In this document: positions 32,165 to 42,126 of the stretch, piece by piece | Layout of the letters: each line of letters begins with the position of its first letter | Position numbering within the stretch: the stretch's first letter is position 1 | Source of the DNA: Dehalococcoidia bacterium | Lineage (GTDB): Bacteria; Chloroflexota; Dehalococcoidia; Lucifugimonadales; Australimonadaceae | Direction of reading: 5' to 3' | Length of the DNA stretch: 54,672 nt | Assembly (NCBI GenBank): GCA_022820645.1 | Contig: JAJEFD010000011.1 | Location: 1 to 54,672 of the forward strand | Program-made: the position numbers and the translations under genes | The notes under the pieces: model-generated | Databases searched by the model: none | What the model saw: only the letters and a program-made list of their open reading frames with translations | Told to the model about the DNA's origin: nothing

Positions 32165-33466
32165 CTAGCTCCTGTTGCTGGCAATCACCTCGTCGGCGTG
32201 GCCGGCCCAGGTGTCGAGCACGCTTTGGATGTCGCTCTTCACCTGCTCGGCCTCCCCGGCCTGCGCCGTAACGTAGACCGAGAGCCGGTTCACTTCCTGC
32301 AGGGACGGCCAGCGCTCCAACGGCAGTTCGATGCTGCTGTTCTTCTCCGCGTCGCGGATGACGTTCATCGGGTCACCGCCGTCCTCGACGATCTTCATCT
32401 GCTCCATCAGCTGCTTGCGGAGCAGGATGATGCCGCGGTCGGACTCGCCGAGCTTCTCCTGGACGCGGTCGGCATTCGGGCCCTGCGTGATCCACGCGAC
32501 GAAGTCCTGGTGGTTCACGAGGTCAGGGATGAGGCTGCCGGACTCGTCGTAGAGCGGGACGATGAAGTGCGGCACCTTCTCCTGCTTCGGCAGCGTCGTG
32601 CCGGGAGCGGCCTTGTAGAAGAACCAGGTGATGTGCAGGGTCGTGGTGTCGTCGACCGGAGTGCGGTACTGGAAGTTGCACTTCACGCCGTCGCCGACGA
32701 AGAGGATGTTGGGGAAGAGCGCGGGGTGACCGACCTTCCAGTCGTGGTCCTCCTTCGAGGTGCCCTCGACGACGCGGCGCTTGATGATGCCGTGCTCGAA
32801 CTCGGTGAAGCCGATCTCCTTGTGGTTGCGCGGGATGATGGGGCTGAGGTCCGGCTCGCCGCCGAGGGCGATGGCCTTCTCGCGCTGCTGCACGACGCCC
32901 CAGTAGCCGTGCAGCCACTCGAGGTGCACGGGGTCGTGGGAGTTCTCCTGGCACTGGAGCCAGTTGCAGGGCAGTTCGGCGATGCCGATGTCCGAGTAGC
33001 CGTTCTCGTAGGTATACGGCTCCCACATCGGGATGAGCGGCGCAGGGGAGGGGCCCATGTACGCCCAGAGCATCCCCGCCATCTCCTGCACGGGGTAGCC
33101 GGCGACCTTGACCTTCTCCTTGAAGCGCCCGTCCGGGTGGACGGTCTCCTCGAAGGGCTGCTCGATGCACTGGCCGGTCTCGTCCATCATCCAGCCGTGG
33201 TACATGCAGCGGAGGCCATGCTCCTCGGGGATGCCGTAGGAGAGGTCGACGCGGCGGTGGGGGCAGAAGCGTTCGATGAGGCCGAGCGTTCCGGACTTGT
33301 CCTTGTAGAGGACGAGGTCCTCGCCGAGCAGCCTGACAGCCTTGGTGGGGCGTTCATCGAGTTCCGTCGCGGCGGCGAAGGGGTGCCAGTAGCGGCGCAT
33401 CAACTCGCCCATGGGAGTGCCGGGGCCGACCTGCGTGAGGCGTTCGTTGTCCTGTGCGGAGAGCAT
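32165..33466 (-). CDS. Rieske non-heme iron oxygenase, paralogue 1
   Basis: 433 residues. The Rieske domain has Cys68-x-His70 and Cys87-x2-His90 (CPHRR and CMYHGW). The catalytic domain has Asp178-x2-His181-x4-His186 (DPVHLEWLH), the mononuclear iron ligands. It starts MLSAQDNERLTQVGPGTP, as do its two paralogues in this window. Such enzymes hydroxylate or demethylate aromatic and cyclic substrates with electrons from a reductase, which is not nearby. GGGAGG precedes the ATG, and a TACAAT box lies about 35 bases upstream. Confidence 0.93.
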   Translation of the reverse strand: MLSAQDNERLTQVGPGTPMGELMRRYWHPFAAATELDERPTKAVRLLGEDLVLYKDKSGTLGLIERFCPHRRVDLSYGIPEEHGLRCMYHGWMMDETGQCIEQPFEETVHPDGRFKEKVKVAGYPVQEMAGMLWAYMGPSPAPLIPMWEPYTYENGYSDIGIAELPCNWLQCQENSHDPVHLEWLHGYWGVVQQREKAIALGGEPDLSPIIPRNHKEIGFTEFEHGIIKRRVVEGTSKEDHDWKVGHPALFPNILFVGDGVKCNFQYRTPVDDTTTLHITWFFYKAAPGTTLPKQEKVPHFIVPLYDESGSLIPDLVNHQDFVAWITQGPNADRVQEKLGESDRGIILLRKQLMEQMKIVEDGGDPMNVIRDAEKNSSIELPLERWPSLQEVNRLSVYVTAQAGEAEQVKSDIQSVLDTWAGHADEVIASNRS

Positions 33467-33529
33467 CCTTCATCCTCCCGATGCAGGCAGATTGGCGGGA
33501 TTGTAGCACGCGCGGGGTGTGTCGCACCT

Positions 33530-35176
33530 CTAGGCGGGCGGCTCGAACGTGCCGAAGACGTCGCGCAGCGTGGAGCAGATCTCGCCGAGCGTGGCGTAGG
33601 ACTCGACGCACTCGAGGATGGGCGGCATGAGGTTCGTCGACGGCGTTCGCGCCGCCTCGCCGAGCCGTTGCAGCGCTGCCTCGCTCACGCCGGAGTCGCG
33701 CTCGTTGCGGACGCGGGCGAGGCGGTCGAGCTGGCGCTGCGCCGCGTGCGGTGGGATGGTCTGGAGCTCGATGCGTTCGTCCTCCTCCGAGGTGAAGGCG
33801 TTGACGCCGACGATGACGCGCTCGCCGCTCTCCACGAGCTGGAAGTGGCGGTACGCGGCCTCCTCTATCTCGCCGCGCTGGAAGCCGGCCTCGATGGCTG
33901 CGACCGCGCCGCCCATAGCGTCGATCCGCTCGATGTAGGCCGAGGCCTCGCGCTCGACGGCGTCGGTCAGGTGCTCGACGTAGTATGAGCCGCCGAGCGG
34001 GTCTATCGTCTCGGCGACGCCGGACTCGTTCGCGAGCACCTGCTGCGTGCGCAGCGCCAGCGCCGCCGAGTCCTCCGTCGGCAGACCGAGCGCCTCGTCC
34101 TTCGAGTTCACGTGGAGCGACTGCGTGCCGCCGAGCACCGCGGCGAGCGCTTGCACCGTCGTGCGGACGACGTTCACGTCGGGCTGCTGCGCCTGGAGCG
34201 TGACGCCGGCGGTCTGCGTATGGAAGCGGAGCATCCAGGAGCGCGGGTCCTTCGCGCCGAAGCGGTGGCGCATGATGCCCGCCCACATGCGGCGCGCCGC
34301 CCGGAACTTCGCCGCCTCCTCGAACAGGTTGTTGTGCGAGGCGAAGAAGAACGAGAGCCGCCCTGCGAAGTCGTCCACGTTCAGCCCGGCGTCGACCGCG
34401 GCCTGTACGTAGGCGATGCCGTTCGCCAGCGTGAATGCGAGCTCCTGCGGGGCCGTCCCGCCCGCCTCGCGCATGTGGTAGCCGCTGATGCTGATCGTGT
34501 TCCAGCGGGGGACCTCGGCGGCGCAATAGGCGAACATGTCCGTCGCCAACCGCAGCGAGGGCAAGGGGGGGAAGATGTGCGTGCCGCGCGCGATGTACTC
34601 CTTCAGCACGTCGTTCTGCGTGGTGCCGCCGATGTCGGCGAACGGCGCGCCCTGCTTGCGCGCGACCGCGAGGTAGAGCGCGAGCAGCATCGGCGCAGTA
34701 GCGTTGATGGTCATGGACGTGGTGACTTCGGCGAGCGGGATGCCGTCGAACAGCGCTTCCATGTCCGCGAGGCTGGATATGGGCACGCCGACCTTGCCGA
34801 TCTCCGCGCGCGCCATGTCGTGATCGGCGTCGTAGCCGGTCTGGGTCGGGAGGTCGAATGCGACCGACAGGCCGGTCTGTCCCTGCGAGAGCAGGAAGCG
34901 GTAGCGTGCGTTGGAGTCTTCCGGCGTCGAGTAGCCCGCGTACTGGCGCATCGTCCAGAGCCGCCCGCGGTACATGGTCGGCTGCACGCCGCGCGTGAAC
35001 GGGTACTCGCCGGGGTAGCCGAGGCGCTCCTCGTCTGTCTGCTGGCCGTCCGGTCCGTAAAGGGGCGCGGCCTCGAGGCCGGACTCGGTGGGGAAAGCGG
35101 GCTTGCGCTCCGGCACGCGCCGCACGGCGGGCTCGTACGTCTCGCGCTGCCAGCGCTCGTGGGCGTCGTCGGTCAT
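33530..35176 (-). CDS. Methylmalonyl-CoA mutase-type large subunit
   Basis: 548 residues; only the substrate-binding TIM barrel of acyl-CoA mutases ([32 protein letters not shown], then [17 protein letters not shown]). The C-terminal B12-binding domain is absent, so it needs a separate small subunit, as in the archaeal and actinobacterial two-subunit enzymes. The substrate may be methylmalonyl-CoA or a related branched acyl-CoA. ATG 35176 has no ribosome site but TACACT six bases upstream. It diverges from ruvB across 60 bases. Confidence 0.9.
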   Translation of the reverse strand: MTDDAHERWQRETYEPAVRRVPERKPAFPTESGLEAAPLYGPDGQQTDEERLGYPGEYPFTRGVQPTMYRGRLWTMRQYAGYSTPEDSNARYRFLLSQGQTGLSVAFDLPTQTGYDADHDMARAEIGKVGVPISSLADMEALFDGIPLAEVTTSMTINATAPMLLALYLAVARKQGAPFADIGGTTQNDVLKEYIARGTHIFPPLPSLRLATDMFAYCAAEVPRWNTISISGYHMREAGGTAPQELAFTLANGIAYVQAAVDAGLNVDDFAGRLSFFFASHNNLFEEAAKFRAARRMWAGIMRHRFGAKDPRSWMLRFHTQTAGVTLQAQQPDVNVVRTTVQALAAVLGGTQSLHVNSKDEALGLPTEDSAALALRTQQVLANESGVAETIDPLGGSYYVEHLTDAVEREASAYIERIDAMGGAVAAIEAGFQRGEIEEAAYRHFQLVESGERVIVGVNAFTSEEDERIELQTIPPHAAQRQLDRLARVRNERDSGVSEAALQRLGEAARTPSTNLMPPILECVESYATLGEICSTLRDVFGTFEPPA

Positions 35177-35182
35177 GGGGTT

Positions 35183-35227
35183 AGTGTACAGGGTGCGTGC
35201 TCTCGTACGCGCCCCATGCGCTAGAAT
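35183..35227. promoter_or_regulatory. Back-to-back -10 boxes for the mutase gene and ruvB
   Basis: Minus strand TACACT (35183-35188) ends six bases before the mutase ATG. Plus strand TAGAAT (35222-35227) ends nine bases before the ruvB ATG. Neither gene has a ribosome site, pointing to leaderless mRNAs. Confidence 0.4.
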
Positions 35228-35236
35228 CGCGGCGGG

Positions 35237-36283
35237 ATGGCCAACGAACGCATCGTCTCAGGGGCTGCGCGCGAGGAAGACCGGGGCTCGGAGGGCGGGC
35301 TGCGCCCGCGACGTCTCGCCGAGTACATCGGCCAGGAGCGCGTGAAGGAGACGCTCACCATCTCCATGGACGCCGCCATCCAGCGCGGCGAACCGCTCGA
35401 CCACGTGCTGCTCTACGGCCCGCCCGGCCTCGGCAAGACGACGCTCGCCACCATCATCTCGGCGGAGATGGGCGCGAACCTGCGCACGACGGCGGGCCCG
35501 GCCATCGAGCGTCCCGGCGATATGGCGTCGCTCCTCACGCAGCTCAAGCCCGGTGACGTGCTGTTCATCGACGAGATACACCGGCTGAGCAAGCTCGTGG
35601 AGGAGATCCTCTACCCGGCGATGGAGGACTACTCGCTCTCGTGGGTGATGGGGAAGGGGCTGCAGGCGCAGAGCATCAACCTGAAGGTGGAGCCGTTCAC
35701 GCTGGTCGGCGCGACGACGCGCTACTCGATGCTGAGCGCGCCGCTGCGCGACCGGTTCGGCTCGGTGTACCGCCTCGACTTCTACGACGAGGCCGCGATG
35801 CAGGCGATCGTTCGGCGCTCGGCGCGCATCATGGAACTCGAGACCGACGAGGGCGGCGTGGAAGAGGTCGCCAAGCGTGCGCGGGGAACGCCCCGCGTGG
35901 CGAACCGGCTGCTGCGCCGGGTGCGGGACTTCGCGCAGGTGCGCGCCGATGGTCGTGTCACGCGCGACGTGGCTTCGCAGGCGCTCGGTCTGATGGAGGT
36001 TGACGCGCTCGGCCTCGATGAGGTCGACCACCGACTCGTGCGGATGATCGCGGAGAAGTACGGCGGCGGGCCGGTGGGGCTGGATACGCTCGCGGCGTCC
36101 ACCGGCGAGGAGGCAGACACCATCATGGACGTCTACGAGCCGTACCTGATGCAGCTCGGCTTCCTGAACCGCACGCCGCGAGGCCGTATGCTGACCCGGG
36201 CGGCGTACGAACACCTGGGCCTTACGCCCCCGCCCCGCCTCGCGGTCGGGCAGCCGCAGCTGTGGGACAGCACAGGTCAGTGA
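35237..36283 (+). CDS. ruvB: Holliday junction helicase RuvB
   Basis: 348 residues, the hexameric motor that drives branch migration with RuvA. Walker [12 protein letters not shown] (about 61-71), Walker [10 protein letters not shown], sensor GATTRYSML, arginine-finger region APLRDRFG, and a C-terminal winged helix with [11 protein letters not shown]. Length is normal. ruvA and ruvC are not adjacent. The TAGAAT box lies nine bases before the ATG. A Rieske gene follows 16 bases after its stop but is unlikely to be functionally related. Confidence 0.97.
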   Translation: MANERIVSGAAREEDRGSEGGLRPRRLAEYIGQERVKETLTISMDAAIQRGEPLDHVLLYGPPGLGKTTLATIISAEMGANLRTTAGPAIERPGDMASLLTQLKPGDVLFIDEIHRLSKLVEEILYPAMEDYSLSWVMGKGLQAQSINLKVEPFTLVGATTRYSMLSAPLRDRFGSVYRLDFYDEAAMQAIVRRSARIMELETDEGGVEEVAKRARGTPRVANRLLRRVRDFAQVRADGRVTRDVASQALGLMEVDALGLDEVDHRLVRMIAEKYGGGPVGLDTLAASTGEEADTIMDVYEPYLMQLGFLNRTPRGRMLTRAAYEHLGLTPPPRLAVGQPQLWDSTGQ

Positions 36284-36298
36284 CGGGAGGGAGATGCG

Positions 36299-37690
36299 AT
36301 GCTGACTGCGCAAGACAACGAACTGTTGACGCGGGTAGGGCCGGGCACGCCCGGAGGCGAACTGCAGCGGAGATACTGGCATCCCATCCTAGCGACGCAG
36401 CAACTGGACCAGAACCCCGTCCGCAAGGTGAAGATCCTCGGCGAGGAGTTGGCGCTCTACCGCGACCGCTCCGGAACGCTGGGGCTGCTCGGCCTGCGCT
36501 GCCCCCACCGGCTGATGAGCCTGGAGTACGGCATCCCGGAGGAGCACGGGCTGCGCTGCGGCTACCACGGCTGGATGTTCGACGAAGAGGGCCGCTGCAT
36601 CGAGACTCCGCTGGAGCCGCCGGACAGTACATTCAAGGAGAAGGTGCAGACGCTGCACTACCCGGTGCAGGAGATGGGCGGGCTCGTCTGGGCGTACCTG
36701 GGCCCATCGCCCGCGCCGTTGCTCCCGCGCTGGGACCTCTTCGTGCGACCGGGCGGCTTCCGACAGATCGTCGCGCATCACTTGCCGTGCAACTGGCTGC
36801 AGGTGATGGAGAACCGGGGCGACCTGGGCCACGCGACCTATCTCCACGGGCGGCTTGCGCAGTACGCACTCGAACGACAGGGCAGGCTGACCGACGACTC
36901 CCGCGCGCGTTACAACGCAACGATGCGCCAGCAGCAGGACAGGCTCGACCGTGGCGTCTATACGAAGTACCAGCCCGTGTGGAACCAGTTCGGGTTCAGC
37001 AAGGGCAACCTGGAATCGGACAAGAGCGAGGACTCGCCGTCCTGGAACATCGGCGCGAACTCGTTCCTCTTCCCGTACATCCTCACGTTCGCACCGTACC
37101 AGCCGGGGACTATCCGCAAGTCGTACCAGATAGGCGTGCCGCTGGACGACACGAGCACCTGGCACTTCCAGTACTTCTACTACGACTTCCCGCCGGGCGT
37201 GGACGTGCCGGAGCAGGACGGCGTGCCCTACGCCGAGGTGCCGCTGGACTACGAGAACGGTGAGCCGATACTGGACAACGTGCTCTCGCAGGACATGATC
37301 GCGTGGTGGTCGCAGGGCGAGATAGCGGACAGGACACAGGAGCATCTTGGCGTCTCGGACGCCTGCGTCATCGCGTACCGGAACCTGCTGAAGGAGCAGA
37401 TCAAGGTGGTGCAGGACGGCGGCGAGCCGATGAACGTGTTCCGCGACCCGTCCACGATAGAGCGCCCTGAACGTGTGCTGGAACAGGATAGCGAGACAGC
37501 TGCCAGGGTGCTGGCCAGCCGCGGGGCACGAGGGACGGTCTACTACCGCGCCAACTTCCACAAGGTGTCCAAGGGCGGCTGGCTCTACATCGACGACGAC
37601 GTTGACAGGTACTGCCCGGACCGCGACACCATCGTGCAACTCTACCGCGAAACCGAGGAGTTGCAGCAGCGACAGGCGCAAGAGGCCTGA
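36299..37690 (+). CDS. Rieske non-heme iron oxygenase, paralogue 2
   Basis: 463 residues. Rieske ligands Cys68, His70, Cys87, His90 (CPHRL and CGYHGW) and catalytic Asp175-x2-His178-x4-His183 (DLGHATYLH). It shares the [18 protein letters not shown] opening with paralogues 1 and 3, but the catalytic domain has diverged more and the tail ([17 protein letters not shown]) is unique. The ATG at 36299 has a GGGAGG site. It follows ruvB closely and may be read from the same transcript. Confidence 0.92.
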   Translation: MLTAQDNELLTRVGPGTPGGELQRRYWHPILATQQLDQNPVRKVKILGEELALYRDRSGTLGLLGLRCPHRLMSLEYGIPEEHGLRCGYHGWMFDEEGRCIETPLEPPDSTFKEKVQTLHYPVQEMGGLVWAYLGPSPAPLLPRWDLFVRPGGFRQIVAHHLPCNWLQVMENRGDLGHATYLHGRLAQYALERQGRLTDDSRARYNATMRQQQDRLDRGVYTKYQPVWNQFGFSKGNLESDKSEDSPSWNIGANSFLFPYILTFAPYQPGTIRKSYQIGVPLDDTSTWHFQYFYYDFPPGVDVPEQDGVPYAEVPLDYENGEPILDNVLSQDMIAWWSQGEIADRTQEHLGVSDACVIAYRNLLKEQIKVVQDGGEPMNVFRDPSTIERPERVLEQDSETAARVLASRGARGTVYYRANFHKVSKGGWLYIDDDVDRYCPDRDTIVQLYRETEELQQRQAQEA

Positions 37691-37713
37691 CGACCGACAC
37701 CGTGCCCTCGGCC

Positions 37714-38358
37714 ATGCAACTTCGCATCGCTCTGCTGTCTTGCCTCGTGCTTGTTCTCGCGGCGCTCGCGTGCACTCCCGACCCAACGTCGACCCCCGCG
37801 CCTGCTCCCACCCCGACGCCGACAGCGACTCTCACTCCAACGCCAACGCCTACCCCAACGCCGACGGCGACCCCCACTCGGACGCCCACGCCAACGCTTA
37901 CCCCGACTCCCACCTCGACCCCTGTGCCGACGTCGACGCCTACCCCCGCGCCGACCGCAACGCCGTCCGGCTATCCGCAGGCGGAGGTGACGGTGGAGGG
38001 GTTCACGTTCCTGGTGGACGTGGCGGACACGTGGGAGCGGCGCGGTCTCGGCCTTGGCGGACGCGACGTGATGGCGCGCGAGGTCGGTATGTGGTTCGAC
38101 ATGGGCGGCACGGGGGGAGCGACGTTCTGGATGCGCGGGATGCGCTTCCCTATAGACATCGTGTGGATAGCGGACGACCTCGTGGTGACGGGCGTGGCGG
38201 AGCGGTTGCCGTTCCCCGAGCCGGGGACGCCGGACTCGGCGCTGCCGCTCTATTCGTCCGGCGTGCCCATCCGGTACGTGCTCGAGATCAACGCCGGGCT
38301 CGCCGAGGAGCTTGGCATCGGCGAAGGGTCGGTCGTTACGTTCACGCCGCAACCATGA
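37714..38358 (+). CDS. DUF192 lipoprotein with Pro-Thr linker
   Basis: A signal peptide ends in a lipobox (LAALAC) and is followed by about 60 residues of Thr-Pro repeats (a flexible wall or surface linker). A DUF192 domain of about 125 residues follows, with [11 protein letters not shown], a [14 protein letters not shown] core and [11 protein letters not shown]192 proteins are small beta-barrels of unclear role. ATG 37714 begins the signal; a GTG at 37702 would add four residues. The repeat coding DNA is low-complexity. It is followed 42 bases later by the NIPSNAP gene. Confidence 0.85.
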   Translation: MQLRIALLSCLVLVLAALACTPDPTSTPAPAPTPTPTATLTPTPTPTPTPTATPTRTPTPTLTPTPTSTPVPTSTPTPAPTATPSGYPQAEVTVEGFTFLVDVADTWERRGLGLGGRDVMAREVGMWFDMGGTGGATFWMRGMRFPIDIVWIADDLVVTGVAERLPFPEPGTPDSALPLYSSGVPIRYVLEINAGLAEELGIGEGSVVTFTPQP

Positions 38359-38400
38359 ACCGGCGTGATGGGGTATCCTCGCGCGGACGAGGAGGGTCCC

Positions 38401-38730
38401 ATGATCTACGAGATGCGCACCTACTATGCGATGCCGGGCAAGCTGCGCGCGGTCGTGCAGCGGTTCGCGGACGTCACCCACGAACTCTTCCTGAAGTACG
38501 GGTTCCGCCCCGTGGGTTACTGGACGGAGTCGGTGGGCGACAACACGAAGTTCCACTACATGCTGGCCTGGGAGGATGACGCGGAGCGCCGCGCGAAGTG
38601 GGCCGAGTTCCGCGATGACCCGGAGCGCATACGCGCGTTCGCCGAGACCGAGAAAGACGGCCCCATAGTCGCCCGGATCGAGAACGCGATCTGGGAGGCA
38701 ACGTCGTTCTCGCCGCAACTCCCTGCGTAA
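38401..38730 (+). CDS. NIPSNAP-family protein
   Basis: 109 residues: MIYEMRTYYAMPGKLRAVV, then FLKYGFRPVGYWTE and FHYMLAWEDDAERRAKW. This is the ferredoxin-like fold of NIPSNAP proteins, small dimers that often accompany catabolic gene clusters. GGAGGG precedes ATG 38401. Function is not established; it may be a binding or accessory protein for the oxygenase pathway nearby. Confidence 0.85.
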   Translation: MIYEMRTYYAMPGKLRAVVQRFADVTHELFLKYGFRPVGYWTESVGDNTKFHYMLAWEDDAERRAKWAEFRDDPERIRAFAETEKDGPIVARIENAIWEATSFSPQLPA

Positions 38731-38755
38731 CCCCGGCGGACTCGCAGCCGTGCGG

Positions 38756-38761
38756 TAGAAT
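38756..38761 (+). promoter_or_regulatory. Probable -10 box of tRNA-Gln
   Basis: TAGAAT 16 bases before the mature tRNA 5' end, the same variant as upstream of ruvB. The tRNA may be co-transcribed with the heme genes that follow. Confidence 0.4.
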
Positions 38762-38777
38762 AAGGGGACGCCGTTGG

Positions 38778-38851
38778 TGCCCCGTGGTGCAGCGGTAGCA
38801 CAGCAGACTTTGGATCTGTTGACCCTGGTTCGAATCCAGGCGGGGCAGCCA
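38778..38851 (+). tRNA. tRNA-Gln (TTG)
   Basis: 74-nt cloverleaf. The acceptor TGCCCCG pairs with CGGGGCA. The anticodon loop CTTTGGA gives TTG, the T-loop is TTCGAATCC, and CCA is encoded. It lies directly upstream of the heme operon. Confidence 0.96.
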
Positions 38852-38887
38852 GGCCGGCGTCCTGTCTGGTAACAAGGACGGAATGAG

Positions 38888-39580
38888 TTGACCGACAACG
38901 GTACAGGAACAGACGACAACTGCGTCCAGTTCGTCTTCTTCAAGGTTGATCCGTCCTGGCGACGGCAACCTGCGGGAACGAAAGTGGAGCAGAAAGAGGA
39001 GTTTCTGACCGCCCTCCGCGAGACGGAGGTCCAGGTGCCGACGCATTCCTATAGCACGCTCGGACTGCGCGCCGACACCGACTTCATGCTCTGGCGGGCG
39101 TCGACCGGGCTCGAATGTCTCGAGGAGACACTTGGAGACCTGCTTTCGACGGAACTGGGGTCGTTCCTGGAGGTCAGCCATTCGTTCTTCGGGCTGCTGA
39201 GGCGCTCCACCTACGGCAAGGCTCGTACGGAGCAGGACCACGCGGAACAGTCACAGGAGAAGGGCAGGTACTTCGTGCTCTACCCCTTCACCAAGACGAT
39301 AGAGTGGTACCTCACTTCCCGCGAGGCAAGGCAGGGGATGATGAACGAGCACATCCGCGTGGGGCGGAAGCACCCGGACATCAGCCAGATACTGCTCTAC
39401 TCGACGGGGCTGGGCGACCAGGAGTTCATCGTGGGGTACGAGACCGACTCACTCGCCGAGTTCCAGGACCTCGTCGTCGAGCTCCGCTCCACCGAGGCGA
39501 GGCGTCACACCCTGCGCGACACTCCCATCTTCACGTGTGTGAAGCGAGAGCCTGAACGTATCCTGGACATGCTCGGGTAG
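38888..39580 (+). CDS. chdC: Coproheme decarboxylase (HemQ/ChdC)
   Basis: 230 residues, chlorite-dismutase-like fold. The C-terminal domain has YFVLYPFTKTIEWYL, containing the Tyr that aligns with the radical-forming residue of ChdC, and MMNEHIRVGRKHPDI, containing the proximal heme His. ChdC removes two carboxyl groups from coproheme to give heme b. The start is TTG at 38888 with AAGGA nine bases upstream. It heads the heme operon, 16 bases before hemE. Confidence 0.9.
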   Translation: MTDNGTGTDDNCVQFVFFKVDPSWRRQPAGTKVEQKEEFLTALRETEVQVPTHSYSTLGLRADTDFMLWRASTGLECLEETLGDLLSTELGSFLEVSHSFFGLLRRSTYGKARTEQDHAEQSQEKGRYFVLYPFTKTIEWYLTSREARQGMMNEHIRVGRKHPDISQILLYSTGLGDQEFIVGYETDSLAEFQDLVVELRSTEARRHTLRDTPIFTCVKREPERILDMLG

Positions 39581-39595
39581 CCGGGCGCATCTTCG

Positions 39596-40657
39596 ATGAA
39601 CACCTCTACGATACAGACCGAGCGTGAGCCTGCGCTGCTGAAAGCCGCCCGGATGGAGAAGGCCAGGGGCACGCCCCTCTGGTTCATGCGGCAAGCCGGG
39701 CGGGTGCTGCCCGAGTACCGGAAGGTGCGCGGCAAGCACAGCCTGCTGGACATCTGCCGGAACCCGGAGCTCGCCGCGACAGTAACGATGCAGCCCGTCG
39801 AGCGCTTCGACGTGGACGCCGCAATCATATTCGCCGACATCGTGACGCCATTGGTAGGGGTCGGCATCGACGTGCAGTTGGTCGAGAAAGTCGGGCCCGT
39901 CATCGACCCGCCGATCCGTTCGGAGGGTGACCTCGAACGCCTGCGTCCACTCGACCCCGGAGAGGACGTGCCGTACATGCTGGAGGCGCTCAGGCTCGTG
40001 CGGAGCGCGTTGCCTGTGGAGAAGGCGCTCGTAGGCTTCTCCGGCGCTCCGTTCACACTCGCTACCTACCTCATCGAGGGCGGCCCGTCCCGGAACTACG
40101 CCACGACCAAGGCGATGATGTACGGCCAGCCTGACCTGTGGCACGGTCTGATGAGCAGGCTCAGCGACATGATCGTCGCCTACCTGCGTGCCCAGGCGGG
40201 CGCCGGGGCGCAGATGCTGCAGCTGTTCGACAGCTGGGTCGGCTGGCTGAGCAGGCGGGACTACAGCGAATACGTCTTCCCCTACACCCGCGAGATCGTC
40301 GCCGCGGTCAAGGCGACCGGCGTTCCGGTCATCCACTTCGCGACCGGTTCCGGCGGGCTCAACGAAGTCATCAGGGACAGCGGCGCGGACGTGATCGGAG
40401 TGGACTGGCGTGTTCCGCTGGATGAGGCGTGGGCATCGCTGGGAGACGTCGCCGTGCAGGGGAACCTCGACCCCGCCGTCCTGCTTGGCCCCCCCGACGT
40501 GGTGCGGGAGCAGACGCGTGACGTGCTGAGGCGCGCCGGAGGGCGGCCCGGCCACATCTTCAACCTCGGCCACGGCTTCCTGCCCCAGACCCCGGTCGAC
40601 AACATCATGCACATGATCGATTGCGTACGGGAGTGGGACGCCTCCCATGCCTCCTGA
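39596..40657 (+). CDS. hemE: Uroporphyrinogen decarboxylase
   Basis: 353 residues. Signatures PLWFMRQAGRVLPEYR near residue 26 and FSGAPFTLATYLIEGG near 142 are diagnostic. The enzyme decarboxylates uroporphyrinogen III to coproporphyrinogen III. It overlaps the next gene by 11 bases, so the heme genes are tightly coupled. Length is normal and no key residue is missing. Confidence 0.97.
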   Translation: MNTSTIQTEREPALLKAARMEKARGTPLWFMRQAGRVLPEYRKVRGKHSLLDICRNPELAATVTMQPVERFDVDAAIIFADIVTPLVGVGIDVQLVEKVGPVIDPPIRSEGDLERLRPLDPGEDVPYMLEALRLVRSALPVEKALVGFSGAPFTLATYLIEGGPSRNYATTKAMMYGQPDLWHGLMSRLSDMIVAYLRAQAGAGAQMLQLFDSWVGWLSRRDYSEYVFPYTREIVAAVKATGVPVIHFATGSGGLNEVIRDSGADVIGVDWRVPLDEAWASLGDVAVQGNLDPAVLLGPPDVVREQTRDVLRRAGGRPGHIFNLGHGFLPQTPVDNIMHMIDCVREWDASHAS

Positions 40658-42104
40658 CCATGGCACATCGGACGGGAATCGTCTCTCGGTAGTCGTCGTC
40701 GGAGGCGGCATCGCCGGGCTCGCCACGGCGTGGTATCTCGAAAAGGCCTCCCGGCAGAGCGGGACCGACCTCTCCATCGTCTTGGTGGAGCGGGAGAACA
40801 GCCTCGGCGGCAAGATCAGCACACTGAATGAGGACGGCTTCATCGTGGAGGGAGGGCCGGACGGTTTCCTCACGAGGAAGCCGTGGGCGTTCGAACTCGC
40901 GAACGAACTCGGCATCGCGGACGACGTCGTCTACATGCAAGCGACCGGCGCATCGCTCCTCAGTAAAGGGGAACTGCACCGCATACCTGCAGGCCTCATG
41001 GGGCCTGCGCCTGCCAGCCGGAAGGACGTGTGGGACGCGTCGTTCCTGTCGTGGCGCGGCAAGCTGCGCGCCAGCCTCGAACCGTTGGTGCGAAAGCGCA
41101 AGGCTGGGGGCCGTGAGTCGCTGGGCGGGTTCCTGCGCAGGCGTATGGGCGCAGAATTCACCGACACGCTGCTGGAACCGCTCACCGCCGGGATATACGG
41201 AAGCGATTCCTACGACATGAGCCTCGACGCGCTGTTCCCGATGTTGGGGGAGTGGGAGCAGCGCTACGGCAGCATCACGCGCGGGATGCGGGAGGCCCGG
41301 AAAGCAGCACGCGGCGCCGAACAGGCGCCGAGCGCGTTCTTCTCGCTGAAGGGAGGAACGCACCGGCTCGTGCAGGCGGTTGCGGAAGGACTCGAGCGGA
41401 CAGAGGTCGTCAGCGGGCGCACGGCTGTTGGGGTCGACCGGATCGGAAACGCGGCCCCTCCGTACCGCGTCACGCTGGACGACGAACGGTCGTTCGAGGG
41501 GGACGCTGTTGTGCTCGCGGCGCCTGCGCAGGACGCGGGAAACCTCGTCGGCTCATTCGCGCCTGGACTGGCCGGGCTGCTGGGACGGATGCAGAGCGCA
41601 TCGGCCGTCAGCGTCTCCCTGGCGTTCCGGTGCGAGAATGTCGCCCATCCGCTGGATGGTTCCGGCTTCCTGTCGCCGCGCTCCGAGCAAGGGCCGGTCG
41701 CGGGGTGTACCTGGATGTCGTCCAAGTGGCCGGGCCGCAGTCCGCAGGACTACGTACTGCTGCGCGTGTTCATGCGGACCGAGACCGATGCGTCGACCGG
41801 TGACAGCGACGCGGACTTGATCGATGCCGCGACCGAGGCGCTGCGCCCTCTTCTCGGCATAACAGGCGCACCCGAACGTACATGGGTGTACCGGTCGGCG
41901 GACGGCTTGCCCCAATACAAGGTCGACCACACGGAGTGGCTGGAGAGCGTGGACAGGGAACTCGACGCACATCCCGGTCTGTTCCTGTGCGGCGCGTCCT
42001 ACCGTGGTGTCGGCGTTCCCGACTGCATCCGGCAGGGCCGCGACGCCGCGGAGCGGGTCCATGCGTTCGCGCATCGGGGCGCAGCGCAGGCCACGAGCGT
42101 CTGA
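40647..42104 (+). CDS. cgoX: Coproporphyrinogen/protoporphyrinogen oxidase
   Basis: 485 residues, FAD-dependent HemY family. The dinucleotide motif VVVGGGIAGLATAWYLE is at about 16-32, followed by EGGPDGFLTRKP; the C-terminus has LFLCGASYRGVGVPDCI for flavin contacts. With ChdC in the same operon the likely reaction is oxidation of coproporphyrinogen III to coproporphyrin III (CgoX) rather than the protoporphyrinogen reaction. It starts within hemE. Confidence 0.93.
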   Translation: MPPDHGTSDGNRLSVVVVGGGIAGLATAWYLEKASRQSGTDLSIVLVERENSLGGKISTLNEDGFIVEGGPDGFLTRKPWAFELANELGIADDVVYMQATGASLLSKGELHRIPAGLMGPAPASRKDVWDASFLSWRGKLRASLEPLVRKRKAGGRESLGGFLRRRMGAEFTDTLLEPLTAGIYGSDSYDMSLDALFPMLGEWEQRYGSITRGMREARKAARGAEQAPSAFFSLKGGTHRLVQAVAEGLERTEVVSGRTAVGVDRIGNAAPPYRVTLDDERSFEGDAVVLAAPAQDAGNLVGSFAPGLAGLLGRMQSASAVSVSLAFRCENVAHPLDGSGFLSPRSEQGPVAGCTWMSSKWPGRSPQDYVLLRVFMRTETDASTGDSDADLIDAATEALRPLLGITGAPERTWVYRSADGLPQYKVDHTEWLESVDRELDAHPGLFLCGASYRGVGVPDCIRQGRDAAERVHAFAHRGAAQATSV

Positions 42105-42126
42105 GTGTGGAGAGCGGAGCGAAGGG

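Noticed and set aside
30973..33988. Long plus-strand frames opposite the amidohydrolase and Rieske genes
   Set aside because: Val/Leu/Ala/Glu-rich products with no motif; mirror images of well-supported minus-strand genes.
37780..37975. CRISPR-like or tandem repeat DNA
   Set aside because: The repeats are short Thr-Pro codons in a lipoprotein linker and stay in frame; similar linkers occur at 3260-3335, 44640-44830 and 45940-46130.
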